Shown here piece by piece: positions 21,674 to 33,152 of a stretch of 64,000 nucleotides of DNA (positions are counted from its first letter, which is position 1; each line of letters begins with the position of its first letter). Location of the stretch: assembly GCA_039000515.1 (NCBI GenBank), contig JBCFYV010000533.1:1-64000 (forward strand). Direction: 5' to 3'. This stretch comes from Timema cristinae. Its lineage: Eukaryota; Arthropoda; Insecta; Phasmatodea; Timematidae. The notes under the pieces were generated by a model. It did not search any database, had not been told where the DNA came from, and saw only the letters and a program-made list of their open reading frames with translations. Both the position numbers and the translations under genes were made by a program.

Positions 21674-22384
21674 GCACAGACATTATTTCCTCATCTGTGC
21701 CCGAGGGCCAGGAGTTTGGCTTGTAGCTTGGAGTAGTTTATGGATCTTTTGTGGGATCTTCGTGGTTCAGTCTTGAGAAGTTTTGTGTAATCTACTTCCA
21801 GGTATGTTCGGGGGGGGGGGGGGGATGCGGACGGGGTGGTGAGTTGAGGCAGGTTCGATCTTGTTCCGTGGGTTCCAGAGGTCTTGGAAGGTGGCGTGGG
21901 TGGAGGTGCAGAGTTTTGGTGTTTGTTTGCTCTCTTTGCTGCCTTGGTGCCTGTAGGTAGTTGTGGTATTCATTTACTGGTGCCTGGGAGGCAATGGGGA
22001 TTAGTCTACTGTAGAATGTGGGTGGGGAATTCAAGCAAGAGGATAAAGCTAATCAGATAGGTCTTTGGAGCTGGAGTGGGGAGAGAGGATAAGTTTGGAA
22101 TAAAACCACAGAATAATTAGAATCACAGAAGTAAGAATTTGACTGTATTCTGTGGGAGGGGGGGTTGGAAGTGCGAACCACCTCTTTCTGGCACGCCCCC
22201 TGCCTTTGCCGGGGAAAGGGGGGGACCGACTAAGATTGATCAGTCGTCAATGTTAAGCTGGCCTTGTTTTGGGGCGGCCACACAAATGTCGCGTAAGCAA
22301 ATTAGAGGGCTATTAGTTTAAGTATTCCATATAAAGGCTTTGGGAGAGTCTTAAATAAGAGGGTACGTGAAAAAACTGAAGTCA
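21674..22384. other. Non-coding DNA
   Basis: Contains a poly-G run at about 21811-21824. No gene or known element recognised. Composition is G-rich on this strand to about 22300. Confidence 0.5.
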
Positions 22385-23500
22385 ATATTCGGGGTATTTA
22401 ATGTGGTTTCATGCCAGGTAGAGGTTATATAAACAAGATATTTTCATTGCAACATGTGATAAAGAAATGTATGGCGGTAAAAAGAAAGTTTATTGTGCAT
22501 TTGTTGATCTGGTGAAAGTGTGCGATCGGGTGAGTAGGATAATGTTATGGAATTTTATGCAATTATGCTGGTGCATGATATATGATAGAAGTAAAGCGTG
22601 CGTTAGGATGATTAAAACTTGAGAAAATGGTTTGACAAGATTGTGTTATGTGTACATGTTTATTTAATGTTAGGATAAGTGTACTAGGGATGCTTGTGAG
22701 GATGCAGTTGGTGTGCAAATGGAAAGTGTGAATGTGAGAGTGCTGCTATATTCAGATGATATAGTAATAATGGCTTAAAGTGAAAGTTAGTTGTAGAATG
22801 GATTAAATCGTTTGAATGTGTCAACAGGTAGAATGGATATTCGTTTGAATGTATCCAAACATAAGGTGATAAATTTTTATAATATATCCACACTTAAGGT
22901 GATAATTTTTTACAAGGACAGCAAAGGAAATGATTGTCAGCTAGTATAAATGGAAAACTATTAGAACAAGTGAATAATTGTGTATCTGGCCAGAATGTTC
23001 TTTTAAAATGGAAGAAAATATGGTGAAATTGACAAACAGTGTGTTAAAGCCAATGTTGTACTATTGGTGTGAAGTGTGGGTTTGTCAGGAGAAACAAGGA
23101 GCAAGGTTAATGTGGTTGAATGAGATATCTAATAAATGTACGTGGAAAACTTGTATGGACAGAGTTAGCGATGAATGGGTGCTGAAGGAGTGCGGTTTTT
23201 GAAAGGTAATACAATAGGTCAATGTGAAAGAAGCGTGTTAACTTGGTTTGGGCATATTAAGAGGAAGAATATGGATGGAGTGACGAAGCAAATATATGAT
23301 GGAAGAATGTGTTTATCAAAATGAAGAAATAGACCATATAAGATATTGTTAACTATTGTAAACAAATGTGTGAAAAAGAGAAACATTAATATTTTTAATA
23401 ATAAAAGAGCATATACGACTGTATGGATGTTGTTGAAGAGAAGGCAGTATACAAGGATAGGGAAGTGTGGAGAAAGTTAGGGAGGATGGATTAAGTACGG
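22385..23500 (+). pseudogene. Decayed LINE reverse transcriptase
   Basis: Non-LTR reverse transcriptase remnant in all three frames. Recognisable boxes: GFMPGRG-like GCMPGRGYINKIFSL (about 22411), FVDLVKVCDRV for FVDLEKAFD (about 22499), VRVLLYSDDIVIMA with the YxDD box (about 22735), then NVSKHKV. A C-terminal segment with TCMDRVSDEWVLKECG (about 23150) and WFGHIKRKNMDG (about 23246) follows. This wording is found in jockey/RTE/CR1-like arthropod LINEs, but the clade cannot be fixed. Many stops; no promoter or endonuclease seen. Confidence 0.8.
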
Positions 23501-25324
23501 AGCTGTTGTTTTGTGATCTATATGTATAGTTTCTTGCCTACCCCGTTAAGTGTAACGCTGAGTGTGTGGGTAATGTAACGCCCCAGGTCACCCATATAAC
23601 ACCTCGGACGAGTTATCCTGCCTGTCCATGTATTGGGTAAATCAGTTAGTGCTATTTATTTTATAATGTAACTAAACTCAATAAGGGGTCATCCAGATTT
23701 TTTATAACTTTCAAACAATGTTGAATGTTCCTGTACAAAGCGTTCTATCCCAATGCCACCCAGTTAGTTTTTGACGCCTCGGTTGTTCGTATACTAGAGC
23801 CCAACCTACCTCTAAGCCACGGCATAGCCAGTGTTGCCAACGACCATATTAGTGTTGTAGCTAGATTAGTACCGAAAGTCGCTAGATTGTCGCTAAACGA
23901 AAAATTAAAAGTCGTCAGAATTGTCGCCAAACCAAAAATGCATACAATAATCTGATGTGATGTAAGATATGTATCAAACAATGTACTCGCATATTATTAG
24001 TCTGTGTCTGAAGCATATTTCATTCCCTCAAATTTGTTGCGTGGTGCAATATGGATGTCGACGCCTAGAACACAGCCACCGTGTTGTATAATACTTAGTT
24101 CATAGATGACATGAGCTGGCTTCTTTGGTGGGTTTTGGCTTACCCCTTTCTAACCCGCACACTGTCATTTAAGTCCATAAGATTTCAGGCTTGTCAAAGT
24201 GTTGCGGTATTTTTCTGTTTTTTTTTTTATTTGTTGATGTAATTTGTTTTTATTATCAGTATGTGTTTAAAGGTAATTGTGATAATGTATTATCTAGGTT
24301 AGGATTTGGTTTGTCTTAAATGCCTGATCTATTAAAATGTACACTCTTTATTTTGTTAAATATTTAAGTATAAGAATGAAAGGGTGTTCGGGATTTTTTT
24401 AATGAATAGTGTTGGGAAGTGAGCTAAACCAGAAAGGTTTTTTTTGTTTGTTTTTTTTGTTGTTGTAAGGGGACTGTTTTGGAACTGGGCAGCAGAAAGG
24501 CGGACTTCTGGAAAGTGTGAACTAAAGTGAGAGATAATGTATCTAAAGCTGTAAACTTGCGCAGCTATCAATACACAAGTTCACCAGTTTTAGCGCTCCA
24601 GTGAGGACGAGGGAAACCTCATTTTCTTAGTCCCTAGAAAACACCCAGGGATAAGGAAAAGTACCACGTGGGGGACTAACAATAATTGATGGCCAACCCC
24701 CTTTCAGTTCACAGAACTAATGGGAGAGAAGGTAATCTACACCCAATTTTTTTTTCTTTGACCAGGCCACAGCACACACTGGTTTTTGAGGGAGCTCTCC
24801 ACCTGTCACACCAGGAACGCAGGCATTGTGCCTGGAAACAAACTTTCTCTTACATTGATGGCTAGAGACGTTTGAATAACAGACACTGCTAATCTACGGA
24901 CTATGAGCCTATACAAAGAAAATACTGTAACACCAATCAAAAGGGCATTTTAAAGTATTTATTTATATTATTATTATTATTGTTTTTGGGTGTTATTTAA
25001 ACGTTCACTATTAAATTACTATGTTAGTTCTTAAGAGCGTATATTTGTGTACTCTAAGCTATAACCACCTCTACTAAAGATGGCAATATACATTTCTTGG
25101 TCTATTTAACAGTTTGAGTGTGTATCGTCATTGATAGTTTTTTAAATGTTACTGTCGAGGTAGATGCCTCAGAATTGACAAACAACCCCTTCCTTCATCC
25201 GTGGCAAGTTCAGGTATCCATAAGCCCGAGAGTAAACCAGGATGTTTCTTCACTGGCGCTAGCTGGGCAGGTTTATAAATATTGTGTAGGAACAGGGATT
25301 CGAACCTTTTTAAATGGTTTGGAG
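23501..25324. other. Non-coding DNA
   Basis: No gene recognised. A short internal duplication (GTCGCTAGATTGTCGC-like words) lies near 23878. A minus-strand B-box-like GGTTCGAATCCC, read as GGGATTCGAACC on plus at about 25296, may be a SINE scrap. Confidence 0.45.
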
Positions 25325-26860
25325 CTAGGAGGGTGAGGTAACTCTTACAAGAGAAAGCCTGTCCCGTAATTTATATTTGAGTATGTTTATTGCACTACAC
25401 ATGCGTTTGACTTCAGCGTTGTAATATGGCAACGAAAACACTGCACGCACTAACCTACATAAATCTTCAAAGGGATTTAAGTTGGCTGCGTCACGGTATT
25501 TACTAGCCTCTGCCCAAAACACCACTGTGTCCTCTGTATTTTCCCACGGCACATCACTTAAGTTACGCCACTGCCGTACCATTCTGTCAATCTGCGTTTG
25601 GCTTTCAGGCAAAATACTTCTGCAAGTTCAACAATGCGCAAATATTTGTTTACTTTCAGTGCTTCACGTATATTCAAGCTAGACATTTTCTCCAAGATTT
25701 TAGCAGTAGAAGGTAGACGTTGTTGCAATTCTTCGCAGAGTTTCACAGTGAAAGTTATGCTCCTAGTATTCAAACTCAGCTGATCTTTCACAGAAAGTGA
25801 AGACTATCGCAGTGCTCTTCCAATGCTATACCCAAAATAAGGAGAGGGATCTAGAAGACGTTCAATGTCCATATTAAAACTATCAATTCTCGCAGTTGGA
25901 ATCACTACTTTACAACAAAATGACTTTGACAGATTTATTAAAGTTTCAAGCATTCTTGTAGGATCGTTTTTATCCCCCTCAAACACTTTTAACGTCTTCC
26001 AAAACAGATTTCAGGTAGCTAAAGTATCATCTATTTCTGTCATCACAGTACATTGAATTATGTTTTGTTCTCGAAGGCGAGAAGAGTAACTTAAGCTCCT
26101 CCCATTGTTCCAAAACTCGTGAAACAGCAATTCCTATGGGTTGCCATTATGTAGCACACATTTTCACAAATTTGAGAGACTTAACCATTGTTAATTGTTT
26201 CATATTCTTGACGATATTGTTTTTGTCTGTCCGGAGATATTAAGCCAGTAATGTGTTTCTCTTATCAGGAATTCTATATTTATTGAGGAAGTTTCTTCTG
26301 AAGCATGAGGCACACTTAACTTCAGGGAGTAACATACACAACGAATGAGAACAAGATTTTGGAGACCATATTCTGTCAAAAAATTTTGAACTCCATTGTT
26401 TACTACAACCATTACCGATGCATTGTCGGTACCAATTCCAACCAAGTTTCTTACTTCTAATTTATGATCTTTTATCAAAGTAACAAGTGCTGTCACTATT
26501 CCTCTAGCATTTGTACTGTCTAGTTCAAGGAGGCCTAGAAATGTTGATACAACGGTATTTTCTCTCTAAATAAAGTACTGCAAAACAACACCAAGATGTT
26601 TGGTTATAGCTATGTTAGTACTCTCATCTACAATTACACTAAACTATTCGTAACTAATATCATCCCGTATTTCTTGCAAAAACTGCGGGTTCAATTTTTT
26701 TTATATATAATTTTTGTACACTTTGTACGATGCGGCTTCAAGTCTCGAGAGACCTGTGAGTCTGCAAACAGAACTTTACACTCGTCACATATATGATCAA
26801 TAGTTAAAAGGGAACAGTGTTCAGCAATGAACATAGTCAACACATCCTCAGGCTCGGACC
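25325..26860 (-). pseudogene. hAT-family transposase (broken), SCAND3/ZBED-like type
   Basis: A cut-and-paste DNA transposase. On the minus strand from high to low coordinates: a zinc-finger-like segment HCSLLTIDHICDECKVLF and HRTKC (about 26860-26700); VIVDEST with the first catalytic Asp (about 26630); LVGIGTDNASVMVVVNNGVQ with the second (about 26440); IRCVCYSLKLSVPHASEE; and a C-terminal dimerisation region, WAEASKYRDAANLNPFEDL then FSLPYYNAEVKRMCSAINIL (25330-25480). The latter corresponds to the usual SNAEVER-x-FS pattern. Stops and frame changes interrupt it. No terminal inverted repeats or 8-bp duplication found. Confidence 0.85.
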
Positions 26861-27498
26861 GACCCACCGGCCCTCGAGTTCCTCAATTTCATGCCCTTGG
26901 CTCAGCCCTCACCTCTTGACGAAATTTTTTTGCAATGATGCAAATAAGACATTTAGCCCTCCGTTGGTCGAGGGGTGAGCGCGGTGCTCACTACTTATTT
27001 TTTTATTGCTCTGGCATGTGTGATGAAACAGTGTAGGAACAACGAGTCCCAGTATAGCTGCCTGTTGGAATGTTTAGAGTTGTGAAGAGATGACGCAAGA
27101 CCTTTAGTCATTGTCATACTGTCATTATATGAATGTTGTTTTATCGGGCATGCCCAAAGAGGGTAAGGGGGAATGGGGAAGTTTGCCCCAGTCCTCCACT
27201 TGGTGGGGGTGGTGTAGGGGGGGGGGGGAAACCACCCAAAAAATGCTCTTATAGAGCAGTAAAAGCATATTTTGTTTTATTACATCAGTACTTTCCCAAA
27301 ACTCAATGTTTATGTTACTAAATTAGCCCGACAGCAGAGGTTTTTATGGTAGGGTACCCCTTGAAACTTGTTGGTGGTGAAGTTAAGGTTGCATTTAAAG
27401 AGGAAGTGAAATCTATTTTCTAAACTGCATTTTTTACTTCAGGCACTGCGTAAGGGTTGCGGAAGGGTATAATGGGTGTGCCAGTCTTGTGGACAAGG
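26861..27498. other. Non-coding DNA
   Basis: A tRNA-head-like GTTGGTCGAGGGGTGAGCGC at about 26963, followed by a T-run, could be a SINE or Pol III relic. G-runs near 27218. No coding region recognised. Confidence 0.45.
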
Positions 27499-27507
27499 CT
27501 GCTCTAA

Positions 27508-29061
27508 ACGTCCGTGAAGTCCCCCCCCCCCCCCTCCCACACACACTTTTAAAAATTCAAATCTTTATATTGTAATCGTTTGTTCCGGATTGTTCCGCAA
27601 AATTTTTCATTTGTTCCATTTTAATAGGCCCATAAATGATATGTTTACATTGGGGAGGGGGGGCTTTATGGTAGCCCCCCCCTACATGTAAAAATTCAAG
27701 TTTTTATGATCGAAATCATTTCATTTGTCCTTCGTTTGTTCCAGATTGTTCCGAAAAAAGTTTCGTTAGCTACGCATTCGGTCTTGCACAAATGGGACAT
27801 GAACTTGTGACCCTCTATAGTTCCAGAATACACGAGTTTAATTATTGGTAAAGGACTTTCATTGCATAGCTATTTTTTTATTTCAATTTGTAAAGCATGT
27901 GTTTGATTTAGTCGTATGCATTCATTTCAATATTTTATTTAAATTATTAGATTTTTTTTTTTTTTTTTTTGCAAATTTTAGTCATTTTTTAGAGGTTTAG
28001 GGATTTTACTTACTTTACTCTATTTTTTTGATCGTCTATGTCTGGACCCCATTTATAAACATTGATTGATTTTAATAAATCACTTTCATTGACAAGAAGT
28101 TTCCTTCTTGGTAAGCACTAGAAATGGAATAGATGACATTTCCTGCCGACCGCTTCTTTGTGACTAACGCTATTACTTACTACATCATAACTGTAATAGT
28201 AGCAAAAAAAAAGGTGCGATGTCAAGGCTTCAGGAGATCCTAATTCCGAACTCACTCTATGAGTAAGGGAAGGGGGGCGGGGGGCAAGGGGAGATCCCAT
28301 TCAGGTCTAATTGTCGGTGATTTGACAACTACCCAAGTAGACGAAGCCAATATTTTAAAGCTTAAAAATGTGAAGCGAGTTTTATAAAAATACTTTTTTT
28401 TTACTAGAAGTTGTGTGACATGCAAGGTTGTAGACCAGAGTCTCTTTGGTTTTGGTATTTCTGACTTTCTTGGCATCTTTATTGCTGTATTGTGCATAGT
28501 GAGGGAATCACATATAGGATTGTCTATACTATAGACCTATAGTCTAGACACAGAGGGTGGCACTTTCTTTTCCTGAGGCCCTGTAAGACTGCACAAGTCA
28601 CTCACACTAAAGGACATTCATCATCACTAGTAACACTGGTTTATTTAGAGTTTGTAAGAGATCTAAGAACTAACAAACTAAAATATAATGGACAATAATC
28701 TGGAACAAACTAAAGAAAATTTTAAGAATACTAATTCAAATTTTGTTATTTAACTAGATAAGGTGGGAAAAGGGAGCTATAGGCATGATGATAAATAATA
28801 TTAATTTTAAAGCTATTAACAGGAAATAAACACATTTTTCTAAAATCAATTTAAAACAAAGTAAAGATAAACATGTTTAGGAATATTCGAACAAAACTAA
28901 AAACAAACTTTAAACAAAAAGTGTTCAAGTTTTGAAATAATAAAGGTGAGCTCCTACTAACAAAAATATGTGAGGCTTTGAAAAAGGAATAAAGGGAAAA
29001 CATTAATCAAAATACAAAATAAGCCAAGAACAAATTATTATTGCGATTTGTGTGTGTTTGT

Positions 29062-29145
<84 letters not shown>

Positions 29146-29675
29146 GATGTTTGGGAGAAGGAATGGAATTGGCATAAGGATGCCAAACCACACTCCTAAT
29201 GTAAACAAGTCATGTGTTGTCCTACCAAAACCAAATGTGCGTATTTTTTTTATGGAAACCATCAGGAACAAACGAATAACAAACTAGTGCGATCATAAAA
29301 ACTTGCGATTTTTATAAGTAGGGGGCTACCGTGAAGTTAGACCCTCACGAGTAAACAAAGCGCCACCAGTTCACGCCCCATTTGTGCAAGAACGAATGCG
29401 GAACAAACAAAACTTTTTGCGGAACAATCTGGAACAAACGAAGAACAAACGATTGCGATCATAAAAACATGAATTTTTACAGGTGGGGGAGGAGGGGGGA
29501 GGAGGGGGGCTACCGTGAAGATGACCCCCCAATGTAAACATATCATTTGTGGGGCTATCAAAACGGAACAAACAAAAATTTTTGCGGAAAAACCCGGGAC
29601 CAATGAAGAACAAACGATTGCAATCATAAAAAAATTGAATTTTAAAAGTGGGGGGAGGTGGGACTTCACGGACGT
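27508..29675. mobile_element. Non-autonomous MULE-like transposon with 300-bp terminal inverted repeats
   Basis: The left end ACGTCCGTGAAGT (27508-27520) is exactly inverted at 29663-29675. The inverted similarity continues for about 300 bp each side (to about 27820 and from about 29365). The element is flanked by CTGCTCTAA (27499-27507) and CTGCTTTAA (29676-29684), a 9-bp duplication with one mismatch. Each arm contains repeated subunits with TTGTTCCGGATTGTTCCG-type words. The 1.5-kb interior has no transposase. Long inverted repeats plus a 9-bp duplication are the hallmarks of Mutator-like elements; assignment by structure only. Confidence 0.8.
29049..29142. repeat. TG microsatellite
   Basis: About 45 TG units, slightly interrupted at the left end, inside the long-inverted-repeat transposon. 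Confidence 0.97.
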
Positions 29676-29684
29676 CTGCTTTAA

Positions 29685-30027
29685 GCTTAGTTCAGTTGTG
29701 GTATTGCTGTGTTGTTTGTCAGTTGGTGAGACTTGCTTGTTCACTAATAATAGTTAAATTATTTTCAGTGTGTCATTCGTATATTGTTGGTTGGACCAAG
29801 TGAAATGCCATAAGGTTAGTAGACACACAAGTTTACCCCAAATCCAATGCGGTAGCCAGGACAAAATTACGGGAGAAGGTGAAGGTAGCGTTTGTAGGTG
29901 AAGAAAATTTAATAAAAAATAACACACATCTAGAAAATCTATCTAGAGTATTTTTACGTTAATTTAGGGGCGGTATTAAATTGTGTACGAGATTTACATT
30001 TTTTTAACATAAATAAACTTACATAGC
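29685..30027. other. Non-coding DNA
   Basis: Nothing recognised between the inverted-repeat element and the truncated Penelope-like element. Confidence 0.5.
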
Positions 30028-30979
30028 TTGCATCTCGCTCCAAGCCCAAAAAATTACACCAAGAACTTTAACATTTTAGAAAACATTCTAAAAAATAGCA
30101 GTATTAATTATTTAGATCTCCATATCACAAAAAGCTGTCATAACAAACTTATATACAAAATCTTCAGAAAACCTACTCACACGGATGCAATAATATCTCA
30201 CAATTCAATCCACCCCATCTCTCATAAACTTGCTGCATTCAACAGTTTAATTCATCGCTTACTTCACATCCCTCTTAATAAAACTAATTACAAAATTGAA
30301 CTCGACATCAAACAAATTGCTACCAACAATGGATATTCCCATTCCATTATCTACAAGATTTTACAGAACAAAAAATGAAACTCCATTCTGATAACTTCTT
30401 CACTACCCTCACCAATAATAATGTAAACCCCACTGAAAAGAAGAAATGGCTCAAATTCAATTACATCGGTCCGGAAACACATCGCATCACCAATATCATC
30501 AAAAAATACAATCCTAATATTGCTTTTACAACCAATAATAATATCAAGAAAAACCTCAACAATAGTAATCTTAACAGAAGTGACATCTATAAGAAGAACG
30601 GAATCTATCAACTCACTTGCGAATGCAACAGCATTTACATTGGTAAAGTGGTAGAAACTTCAAAACACGTTACAAAGAACACATTTCTGATTTCAAATAC
30701 GATAGAAACAAATCAAAGTTTGCCAAACATCTTAAATATTCTAACCACCAACCAAGACCCATTGAACAATGTCTCAAATCCCTTTATTTCGCTCACAAAG
30801 GACCCATGTTAAACACCGCTGAGAATTTTTTCATTCATGCAGCTACTCTTCAGAAAAAACCCATTCTTAATGAACAACTCCAATCATCCAACCAAATCTT
30901 AGTTAATACATTAAAACGTCTACCTAAGCATATTAAAGTATCCAACCCGTCCTCCTGCTCTACCCTCCATCGTAGCTAA
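30028..30979 (+). pseudogene. Penelope-like retroelement: RT C-terminus and GIY-YIG endonuclease (broken)
   Basis: Penelope-like elements pair a telomerase-related RT with a GIY-YIG endonuclease. Visible: the end of the RT (ILENILKNSSINYLDLHITK; KIFRKPTHTDAIISHNSIHP); a linker; then KNGIYQLTCECNSIYIGK with the GIY and YIG halves, followed by RYKEH and FAKHLKYSNH of the nuclease. The protein runs through three frames: 30028-30378, 30375-30655 and 30656-30979. The first shift falls in an A6 run at 30370, the second near 30655. It ends at TAA 30977-30979. The RT palm and all upstream sequence are absent, so the copy is 5'-truncated, as is common for this class. Confidence 0.92.
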
Positions 30980-32029
30980 ATGGCCCGTTCGAGCCGGAGC
31001 CGAGAAGATGTAGACCACTTTCTCTTCCTTAATCCCATCCATTTTTCCGGTTATTTTACTCTCTCACATCTATTTTTTCAAACATTATCCCACACTCCAT
31101 CATTCAACTATTTTTCTAATCAGGTTTGCTGTACTGATTTTTTAACTTTCTTTTTTATCATCGCCCCTCTCCACTGACTTCAGTCCGCTTCCTAAGTTCG
31201 ATCTCATCGTGTCCTACCACCCTTCAGAGTAAGTTTTTCTTTTTCTTTCTTTTTCAATTTTAGTCCAATTTACTTCATAAAATTTTTTCTCACGTCCCTA
31301 CTTAACATTGTTTTTATATATTTTATAGCAAGTCTTTCAATTTTAATTTCAGCTCCATGATTATTGTGCGTCCAATTGTTAGCACCGAAACATGTCGGTA
31401 AAATAGAACTTCTGTAGACATCATCATTACAGGAATATCAATAACAAAGGAGTAAGGGAAGTCAATCCCAACAACAAGACTGTGATAATTTTTACATATA
31501 TTTATATTCATTTCATGTTATTAATGTTTTTATGAACTTAGATTTAGATATTTTAAATTAAATGAGTTTAAAGTTTCTAATTCTATTAAACTAATTTTAA
31601 GTGTATTTTAATTAGTCAACACTTATATGTATTTCCTATTAACTATATTTATTTATACTTTTTATACTTTTAATCTGACCTGCATTTCATTTAAATATGC
31701 CAACTATGTTTGTACACAGTATTTTTAGTCCACTTTCTATCCCATATCATTGTTTACTTTAGTATATTGCTCAATCTCTTGTATTAAACTGATTACACAT
31801 TTACATCATTTTCGTCTATTCAACTTTTAGTATTCATTTCAATTCTTATTGTAGTCTTTGTTATTATAACACACCAAGAACTTGTTAAATTAAGGTGTAT
31901 TCAACCTGGTTAGTCTAGAATTTATTTCATATCTCTCTAATACAGCATTAGATTTAATAAAACTATTGAGGAAAAGTTCGGATCACCCCCAACATTATAG
32001 TCAAAAAGTGCACTCCACTCCATACACTT
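30980..32029. other. Probable Penelope-like 3' tail and non-coding DNA
   Basis: Pyrimidine-rich sequence follows the stop. At 31351-31395 there is a GTGC/GCAC stem (31366-31369 with 31382-31385) between ATGA and CGAAAC. This order resembles the stem II and GAAA part of a hammerhead ribozyme, a motif known in Penelope-like elements, but the CTGATGA core is not intact. The right limit of the element is unknown. Confidence 0.4.
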
Positions 32030-33152
32030 AATAAATGGTACGGAACACCGCACGGACTTTCTCGCTCTCTTGTTTATAAATGGTGATATTTACTAAAAGC
32101 TCGTAATATATGTGAAATGAAATAATATACACTTGCAAACCTAAGCATAAATTGCACTATATTGATGTAAAACATTTTTGAGTCCCGGTTTTAAATTTAA
32201 CAATTTTATTTTTAAAGAATTAATGTCCTCATTTGTATATTTGGACCCATAAAAAAAGATCAATATTGTGTCCACAAGGGTCAACACTTCGTATTAAAAT
32301 TTTGACTTTAGGTTAAAATTTTCAACATTTTATTAGGTGTTGCTCATCTTCATGCTATCGCATTGCTATTAAATTCATCATTTATACATTTTGACCAATA
32401 AAAAATGTAAATATTGACTATTGAGTCTAAAATGGAGATATATCATTGTTGTACAAACATTTCTCCTAAGAGGGTTTAGGAAAAATAACAAACTTTTTGA
32501 GCGACTTACTTATATTTAATTACCCTATGGCATTGGAGAATTATTGCGTTAAAACTTAAGTAGTATCTATTTACAACTAAAGCTCACAAAATTGTATTAA
32601 TATATTTGCCAATATCTCAGAAACTGTTGGATTTATAAAAATATATTACATATAATTTTTTTTTTATTTTTAATAGTAATACAATTTTGCCAGATAAGTT
32701 ATCTAGTATCTCAAATAGTTGAGAAGATACGGAAATTTCAGCTTCTATAAAGTACCCTTAAAGTCATTTTCATGGGAAAATGAAAATATCCAGTTTATTT
32801 ATAAACTTAATCTACGCCTAGATACGAATTTTAATCAAAATCTTTAGAGCCGATTTTGAGAAAATAAATTTTTTCTCTTTTTGGCCTTCAGTAAACTACC
32901 CTTAATTTTTGGGTTAGATATCCAATTCCAAATGTGGCAACCCTATGAAAACCCTAAATACCAAGTTTTAGCCGGATCGGTAAAATAGTTTAGGCTCTAG
33001 TTGGAGGTACAGACAGACACACAGATGGAAATTCAAAAACAACGTTTTCGGATTCGGGGGGGTCATGAAACGTCGAAATTAATCAAAATCTAGAGTTAGA
33101 TTTTCTTGACGATCACAATACTTTCTCTACCTGTAAGATAGCGAGAAAGTAA
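32030..33152 (+). repeat. Old dispersed repeat, copy 1 (inverted partner at 37.6 kb)
   Basis: Non-coding repeat whose right half (about 32640-33152) matches the reverse complement of 37586-38105. Shared words include GATACGAATTTTAAT, AAACTACCCT, GGGTTAGATATCCAA, AAGTTTTAGCCGGATC and the terminal GAGAAAGTAAAA. Similarity is about 70% by eye, so the copies are old. Typical of short interspersed DNA repeats common in insect genomes; class unknown. The left limit, near a CTTTCTCGCTCTCTT at 32058, is uncertain. Confidence 0.65.

Noticed and set aside
23725..23981. Overlapping open frames on both strands at 23.7-24.0 kb
   Set aside because: They derive from a short internal duplication of GTCGC-type words; no domain recognised.
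29003..29271. Minus-strand open frames rich in Thr-His
   Set aside because: They are the TG microsatellite read in different frames.
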